11,843 nucleotides of DNA, taken from assembly GCA_904502055.1 (NCBI GenBank), contig CAJGDZ010000037.1:1-11843 (forward strand). The letters run 5' to 3'. The position numbers were made by a program, and so were the translations under genes. The stretch comes from an uncultured Clostridia bacterium (GTDB lineage Bacteria > Bacillota > Clostridia > Oscillospirales > CAG-272). How positions within the stretch are numbered: the first letter of the stretch is position 1; every line of letters begins with the position of its first letter. Shown here piece by piece: positions 6,659 to 11,843 of the stretch. Below the pieces are notes generated by a model. It had not been told where the DNA came from, searched no databases, and worked only from the letters and a program-made list of their open reading frames with translations.

Positions 6659-9600
6659 ATGAAAAACAAGACGGTTTTTTCGGGGTTATCCCTCTTCTTG
6701 GCGGTTCTTATGCTGATTGGTACACTGCCTCTCGGCGTATTTGCCTTTGAAGGAACGGGGGCAAATGCCAAGCCCAATTACACCGAATTCCGAGGCGAGA
6801 ACGGTATGTTCGAGGATTCGAACGGTGTAATGGTGTACTATGGTATTGAGGATTACTACAAGACCAGCAGGAAAGACGTGCAGCTTACCACCGAGTATAA
6901 GACGGTGGACGATTCGGTAAGCGCGTCGAACACCTCGGTCGCCGCGTATTACGATGAGTGCCCGTATCTGTATGCCGACTACGCCATTTATTTTGACGAG
7001 TCGATCGCGGGCACGACGGTAAAGGTGCGTTACGGCCTTTCGATGCAGGATGCCGTTTATTACGTGGACAGCGCCACGGGCGAGATCGTGAAGGGTGACA
7101 AGTCGCCCATTGAGCTCACCGCCAACAATCACAACACCAAAAATTCCGACTATAATGCGGGCTTCGGTATGGTTTACGGCGAGGACGGCGAGCTGGAATA
7201 TACCACGCGCTACTACGCTAAGAAGGGTATCATCTTCTATATCCTCAATCACCGCGCAAGCGAGCGTATTGGACAGGAGGATGACGTTTCGATCCTTACC
7301 GACTACATCGAGCAGGGCTACATCGTAGTTACCGTTGATTTTAAGGCAAACGAAAACGCGGTGACCCCCTACATCGAAAATGCTCTCGTCTCGCTTCGTG
7401 CGATGTTTGATACGTGCACGGAGGATGAGGCGCTGAGGGCGCTTGGCGTGACGACCGATACCAATTCGCTGTATTTTCTTCCCGAGGGCTGTCGCGTGGA
7501 GCGCGACGTGTGGTTCTGGGATCCCTCGATCTTTGGTGTAAGCGGCACGATGGAGAGCTTCCGCCAAACCTGGAACGAGAAGATCTCCTTTGAGGCGACG
7601 GGAAATCAGACGCTGAGCAATCCGAAAATTTACGATACGCTGGGTATCGGCTCGGTGGACAGCGTGGAGGAAATGATCACCACGGTTACCAAGAAGGATG
7701 GTACGCCCATCGAGTACAAGCAGAGTATGGATATTATTTATCCCTCTCAGCCGAAAGCGGGCTATAAGGTGCCGTTATACGTCCAGGAGGGTACGCTGGA
7801 GCACCGTGAGCAGAACGTGCTTACGGGCTATACCCGTGTTACCTTTACCTCGTTTGCTCTGAATGGCTATGCGTGTGTGGAATACGACCACCCCTACTGG
7901 CCGTTCCTTTACCGTTATGACTATTATTTCAAAAACAGCGGCGGAGACTACGGTCTCAGAGCAAGCTCGGCGAACAACGCGCGTGCGGCGGTTCGCTTGG
8001 CAAAATATCTTGCCGCTGAGCTTGGTTACAGCAACACCCTTGTGGGTGCGGGAGGCATTTCCAAGGCAACACCGGGCGTGGCGGTTCTTTCAATCAAAAA
8101 CAACAAGCAGCTTCCGCAGGATGCGGTGACCGCCTTTGGCGTGACGTATGACAATTCGGTCTACGAGGGAGATATTCTTGTGGACGGCACAGTCACAAAG
8201 GCGATCCTTCAGCCCTTTATGTACTACGATGAGGAAGGCACAAGAGAGGTAAGCTCGGACTGTGCCGTGACCTACAATTCGTCGGGCGGCGGCGTAGAAA
8301 AGTTGTTTGGAGAATGGGCAGACTACGAAAAAGTACCTATGGTGCTTTCGGGCGGTTTGCGTGATGACTACAGTTGTTACAATTATTGGGAAAAAGAGGT
8401 GGCGTGGTTCGATGCAAATGCCACCGAGCCCTTCCTGCCCATTACTCAGCTTGACCAGGGGCATACGTACCCCGTTGGTTACGATACCGAGCACGGCTAC
8501 TATCGTACGAACGCCATGCTGAAATTCTTTGACACCGTCTTGAAGCCCGAGATGAACGCCGCGCCCGAAGTGCTTTGGGTGACGCCGGTGGGCGGCTCGC
8601 GCAACGTTCCCGTTACGGGTAAGTGGACGGTAGGTCCGTATACGCCCTTTGGCTGGGAGATCGATTCTTACGATTGGGATCAAACCATTCAGATCCGCTT
8701 TGTCACCTCGGTAGATCCCGCGTCGGTGAAGTCCGGTGTCACTGTGACAACCGAGGGTGGCAAGAAGGTGAAGGGAACTTGGGTCGCATCCGAGCAAAAT
8801 GCTTTGTATACCTTTGAGAGCTACGAGCTTGCGGCGGGAACGAAGTACAACATCAACGTCACAAGCGGCGTAAAGGGAGAAAACGGCGTGGCGCTTGCTG
8901 AAGAGAGAACGTTCTCCTTTACAACGGAGGGAACCTACCTTGTGAAGTCGGTTGCCGATACCTACGTTTCGAAAACCAGGCCCGACACGGCGTTTGGTGA
9001 GGCCGGTGAGCTGAAGTCCGGCGGCGAGTATATTACGCTGATAAGCTTTGAGGCTGAAAATATCACCGAAGCGGAGAATTTGCTTCTGCGCGCCGACGTG
9101 GCGCTTGAGGCAACGCCTTCGTTTAAGGTATACGCGCTTTCCGATACGCTTGTGGACGGTGCGGAGGTGACCTACAGCACGTTGATCGCCTCCGACGCTT
9201 GGGAAAACAAGGTGCTTATTGGCGAATACACGATCGAGGACGGCGCATTGGCACTCGATCTTTCGTCGCTTGCCGAGCCGGAGCTTGGTCGGTACGTAAC
9301 GCTTGCCTTTGTGCCCGCGGTAGAGCCGAATCAAAATCCGCACGTGTATTTCAACGACTTTGAAACGCCGACGATCGGTACGGCCATCCAAACAAGTGAG
9401 TATCCCGTGACTGACAATAACGGAAATTTGATCGGAAACGGCACATATGATGTTGTGGCGAGGAACGGAAAGGTTACTGACGCAAGAAGCTACTGGGTTG
9501 GCTCAACGTCGTACGCACTTTGGCGGAGCACGAGTCCTGCTTCGCCGTATATGTGGGCCAGATCGGGCAGTACCTCCGACGGTTGGCTCATAGACGGTGC

Positions 9601-11836
9601 AGAGCTTTCGTCTACTCAGATCTTCCGCGTGAAAACGCAGCTTGGACAGGGACAGAAGATGAAGTTCTTCAATACCACGACGAATGACCGAGTCAACGGA
9701 TTGACATCGGCGGACATCGGAAAGACCTTCCGCGTGACCTTTGATATTTATCCGATTCGCGACCTTACGCTCACGATCGGTATGACGGCAGTAAGCTCTG
9801 CTGAATTCACAGGCAAGACGGTTGACAGAGAGGTATCGGCGAACGAGTGGACGACGGTGACCTGCGAGCTTACGCTGACCGAAGCGATGGTTGCCGCGCA
9901 GGCGGGTCTTGTATCCATTCAACTGCAATATCCGAACGAAACGCCGACATATACTGCCTATACATATTTTGACAATCTTAGCGTCAAGGAGCTGATCCCC
10001 TCGTTTACGGCAGAGAAGGGCGCCTTCTCGCTGATAAGCACCAAGAGCGGTATGCCCTTGAACCAGCCCATTACCGTATTTTTCGACGAGGCGATGGATC
10101 TTTCGAGCTTCGCCGAGGGGATGACCGTGAAAAACGAGAACAGTGGCAAGCGCATCGCAGGTGAATGGCAGGCGGTCGGTGATGACAACACGACCTTTGC
10201 CTTTGTAACCAAGGGACTTGTCGCGAACACGACCTATTCGGTAAGCTCGACAAAGGCGCTTCTGACGCTGGCGGGTACGAGCTTTGGGGCGAAGCTCCTG
10301 AAGACCGTGGTCACCGAGGGCGACTATGCGGTACGTCCGATCGCTACATCTTATGTGTCGGTTGCTGAGCCGAAGGCGCACTTCGGACTTGACGTGACAC
10401 CGATTTTGGACGGCGATAAGCTGGGCGTGATCACCTTCTCGGCAAAGACCTTGAAGAATGCTACAGCGTCGAAGCTCTATCTCGATGTCGCTACCGATTC
10501 GAGCGTGTACTTCAACGTATACGCGCTTACCGACGTCGCGCTTGACAGCACGCTTTGTTATGACACGGTGGCGGGCAAGCTGACCGAGGGGGCACGTCTT
10601 GGTGGCTACGCGGCGGAAGACGGCAAGCTTGCGCTTGATCTTGAAGCTCTTTGCGGCAAGGTGAGCGGCGAGACGCTGACGCTTGTGCTTGCGGCCGGCC
10701 ATCACATCTTCAATGATTTTGAAACACCCAGGATCGGTACGGCAGTTATGAACGGAGAGATCCCCGTGGTGTCGGAAGACGGTAAGGTTACGGATGCGAG
10801 AAGCACCTACAACGGTGTTCGTCCTTGGGACAAGAACATTCCCGCTTCGCCGTACATATGGTGTAAGGCCGGAGGCTCTTGCACGGGATGGCTTGTAACG
10901 GATACCGATCTTTCCTCCTCACAGCTCTTTCAGACAAGATCCGGTGTTGGATCAGCACATTCGTTGAAGTTCTTCAATACGACAACGAGGGATTCGGTGA
11001 ACGGCTTGACCCAGGAAGACGTTGGAAAGAAGCTCCGTGTGACCTTTGACGTGTATCCGTCGCGCACCCTTACGTTCGAGATGGGTGTGATGGCGGTGAC
11101 TTCCGGTGGATTTACGGGGGCAAAGGTCTACGGTAAGGCGCTGGCAGACCAGTGGAATTCGCTTGGATATACGGTTACGATCACGCAGGATATGGTGAAT
11201 GCGCAGGCAGGTCTTGTGACACTTGCACTTTTATATCCGACGGAAGCAGAGACGTATGATGCCTATACGTATTTTGACAACCTTCGTGTTCGGGAGATCG
11301 TGGATTATACGGTCACGATGCCTGTCGAAGGTATGATGCTTATGACCGAGAACGAGGAGACTCTCGTTCTTACCGATGCGGATAAGCCCGTGGCGGACGA
11401 GATTGTGGTGGTGGAACCCCTTCCCAACCTTGACGCTTCGCTCGTTTCCTATCAGGTGACGAAGGGCGAGAATGGCGAATTTTCGGTTCGCTTGATTGCG
11501 GGAATCGATGCCTTGTCCTACAAGAGATTTGGCTACGAGATCACGGTGACCGATGCGGAAGGAACCCGCACGCTTTCGGGGCAGGATACCCGCGTTTACA
11601 CCGCGCTTTATGGCGGAGAAACGCTCTATTCGATCAAGGAAGAGCTCGGCTACGAATATGCCGCACTTGCCACGGTGAAGGGTCTGGCTCTTGACTCGGA
11701 TTTCACTGAGCTCGTGGTGCGCACGTACGTGGTTACACGCGAAGGCGAGACACAGTATGGCAGAGGCGCTACGCTTGTCTACACAGGAATGCTTGACAGC
11801 GAGGGCTCTTCCGAGCTTGCCGTTGTGGCAGAATAA
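6659..11836 (+). CDS. Giant multidomain secreted protein with alpha/beta-hydrolase-like head
   Basis: The protein has 1725 residues from ATG 6659; an in-frame ATG at 6653 is too close to the ribosome binding site. Residues 1 to about 28 are a signal peptide. Residues about 188-625 look like a secreted alpha/beta hydrolase. GIIFYILNH and YIVVTVDF resemble its core strands, GISKA puts Ser468 at a nucleophile-elbow position, LSGGLRDD offers Asp569 or Asp570, and DQGH gives His602. About 130 residues between the early strands and a second strand-like segment near NGYACVEYD suggest an insertion. Then come two copies of Big_5-like Ig, DNRLRE-like and jelly-roll domains (635-1112 and 1113-1547), an acidic linker, and the shared module (about 1594-1713). 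No LPXTG, dockerin or C-terminal membrane helix is seen. A secreted esterase or related hydrolase held on a substrate by its accessory domains is the best guess; the enzyme class is uncertain. Confidence 0.85.
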   Translation: MKNKTVFSGLSLFLAVLMLIGTLPLGVFAFEGTGANAKPNYTEFRGENGMFEDSNGVMVYYGIEDYYKTSRKDVQLTTEYKTVDDSVSASNTSVAAYYDECPYLYADYAIYFDESIAGTTVKVRYGLSMQDAVYYVDSATGEIVKGDKSPIELTANNHNTKNSDYNAGFGMVYGEDGELEYTTRYYAKKGIIFYILNHRASERIGQEDDVSILTDYIEQGYIVVTVDFKANENAVTPYIENALVSLRAMFDTCTEDEALRALGVTTDTNSLYFLPEGCRVERDVWFWDPSIFGVSGTMESFRQTWNEKISFEATGNQTLSNPKIYDTLGIGSVDSVEEMITTVTKKDGTPIEYKQSMDIIYPSQPKAGYKVPLYVQEGTLEHREQNVLTGYTRVTFTSFALNGYACVEYDHPYWPFLYRYDYYFKNSGGDYGLRASSANNARAAVRLAKYLAAELGYSNTLVGAGGISKATPGVAVLSIKNNKQLPQDAVTAFGVTYDNSVYEGDILVDGTVTKAILQPFMYYDEEGTREVSSDCAVTYNSSGGGVEKLFGEWADYEKVPMVLSGGLRDDYSCYNYWEKEVAWFDANATEPFLPITQLDQGHTYPVGYDTEHGYYRTNAMLKFFDTVLKPEMNAAPEVLWVTPVGGSRNVPVTGKWTVGPYTPFGWEIDSYDWDQTIQIRFVTSVDPASVKSGVTVTTEGGKKVKGTWVASEQNALYTFESYELAAGTKYNINVTSGVKGENGVALAEERTFSFTTEGTYLVKSVADTYVSKTRPDTAFGEAGELKSGGEYITLISFEAENITEAENLLLRADVALEATPSFKVYALSDTLVDGAEVTYSTLIASDAWENKVLIGEYTIEDGALALDLSSLAEPELGRYVTLAFVPAVEPNQNPHVYFNDFETPTIGTAIQTSEYPVTDNNGNLIGNGTYDVVARNGKVTDARSYWVGSTSYALWRSTSPASPYMWARSGSTSDGWLIDGAELSSTQIFRVKTQLGQGQKMKFFNTTTNDRVNGLTSADIGKTFRVTFDIYPIRDLTLTIGMTAVSSAEFTGKTVDREVSANEWTTVTCELTLTEAMVAAQAGLVSIQLQYPNETPTYTAYTYFDNLSVKELIPSFTAEKGAFSLISTKSGMPLNQPITVFFDEAMDLSSFAEGMTVKNENSGKRIAGEWQAVGDDNTTFAFVTKGLVANTTYSVSSTKALLTLAGTSFGAKLLKTVVTEGDYAVRPIATSYVSVAEPKAHFGLDVTPILDGDKLGVITFSAKTLKNATASKLYLDVATDSSVYFNVYALTDVALDSTLCYDTVAGKLTEGARLGGYAAEDGKLALDLEALCGKVSGETLTLVLAAGHHIFNDFETPRIGTAVMNGEIPVVSEDGKVTDARSTYNGVRPWDKNIPASPYIWCKAGGSCTGWLVTDTDLSSSQLFQTRSGVGSAHSLKFFNTTTRDSVNGLTQEDVGKKLRVTFDVYPSRTLTFEMGVMAVTSGGFTGAKVYGKALADQWNSLGYTVTITQDMVNAQAGLVTLALLYPTEAETYDAYTYFDNLRVREIVDYTVTMPVEGMMLMTENEETLVLTDADKPVADEIVVVEPLPNLDASLVSYQVTKGENGEFSVRLIAGIDALSYKRFGYEITVTDAEGTRTLSGQDTRVYTALYGGETLYSIKEELGYEYAALATVKGLALDSDFTELVVRTYVVTREGETQYGRGATLVYTGMLDSEGSSELAVVAE
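8561..9994 (+). repeat. Three-domain block, copy 1 (Ig-like, DNRLRE-like, jelly-roll)
   Basis: The Big_5/SbsA-like Ig domain (8561-8932) starts at EVLWVTPVGGSRNVPV and ends in FSFTTEG. The DNRLRE-like domain (8933-9340) opens with ADTYVSKTRPDTAFG, close to the usual pattern of that family, and includes FKVYALSDTLVD. The jelly-roll domain (9350-9994) starts FNDFETPTIGTA, contains MKFFNTTTNDRVNGLT and closes with YFDNLSVKEL, like CBM4/9-type domains. Confidence 0.8.
9995..11299 (+). repeat. Three-domain block, copy 2 (Ig-like, DNRLRE-like, jelly-roll)
   Basis: This repeats copy 1 in the same domain order: an Ig-like domain (9995-10321) with ITVFFDEAMD, a DNRLRE-like domain (10322-10708) with ATSYVSVAEPKAHFG and FNVYALTDVALD, and a jelly-roll (10709-11299) with FNDFETPRIGTA, LKFFNTTTRDSVNGLT and YFDNLRVREI. 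The jelly-roll is the best conserved part. Copy 2 is shorter in the Ig domain and at the start of the jelly-roll. Confidence 0.8.
11438..11797 (+). other. Shared secreted-protein module, copy at C-terminus of giant protein
   Basis: This is the second copy of the module seen at 2585-2959. It follows an acidic linker (about 11300-11437) and ends 12 codons before the stop. Being the last domain of a protein without a cell-wall anchor, it could serve attachment or complex formation, but nothing in the sequence proves a role. Confidence 0.8.
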
Positions 11837-11843
11837 ATCCGGG

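Noticed and set aside
8090..10705. Two long minus-strand open frames opposite the giant gene
   Set aside because: They lie within strongly supported + strand domains, are rich in Arg/His/Gly without any family motif, and are best explained as complements of the + strand codon pattern.
11837..11843. Terminator after the giant gene
   Set aside because: Only seven bases remain in the window, so nothing can be judged.

Overview
The window reads as chromosomal DNA from an uncultured Gram-positive gut-type member of the Clostridia (Bacillota). The evidence is strong AGGAGG-like ribosome binding sites, Sec signal peptides on secreted proteins with no outer-membrane features, moderate G+C coding sequence with AT-rich promoters, and very large modular secreted proteins. 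The lineage is an inference from style, not from a marker gene. All five genes lie on the + strand, and I see no RNA gene, CRISPR array or mobile element.

Region 1 (1-4847) looks like one transcription unit. It holds the 3' part of a secreted metallophosphoesterase with an FN3-like domain and two LamG-like domains. A second secreted metallophosphoesterase follows after 24 bases, with a full set of metal-binding motifs. An AraC-family regulator with an N-terminal cupin follows after 22 bases. The short gaps and good ribosome binding sites argue for co-transcription, and the regulator probably controls this locus.

Region 2 (4848-6437) holds a cytoplasmic ADP-ribosylglycohydrolase-family protein with its own extended -10 promoter, closed by a textbook Rho-independent terminator. 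The 57 bases just before its ATG form a long imperfect inverted repeat. Its 3' arm contains the Shine-Dalgarno sequence and its 5' arm contains most of the promoter. A transcript started locally would carry only the 3' arm, while read-through RNA from the AraC gene could fold and hide the ribosome binding site.

Region 3 (6438-11843) is an AT-rich promoter region with phased A-tracts, followed by a 1725-residue secreted protein. This protein has a signal peptide, an alpha/beta-hydrolase-like head with a plausible Ser-Asp-His triad, a tandemly duplicated three-domain block (Ig-like Big_5, DNRLRE-like, jelly-roll), and a C-terminal module of about 120 residues. The same module sits at the N-terminus of the second phosphoesterase, so it is a mobile, position-independent module linking two otherwise unrelated secreted enzymes.

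Taken together, the locus looks like an accessory system for degrading or scavenging extracellular compounds. Two secreted phosphoesterases and a secreted hydrolase with carbohydrate-binding-like modules would act outside, and an ADP-ribosylglycohydrolase-like enzyme would act inside on an imported product. The substrate cannot be read from the sequence; a phosphorylated glycan or a nucleotide-type compound would fit.
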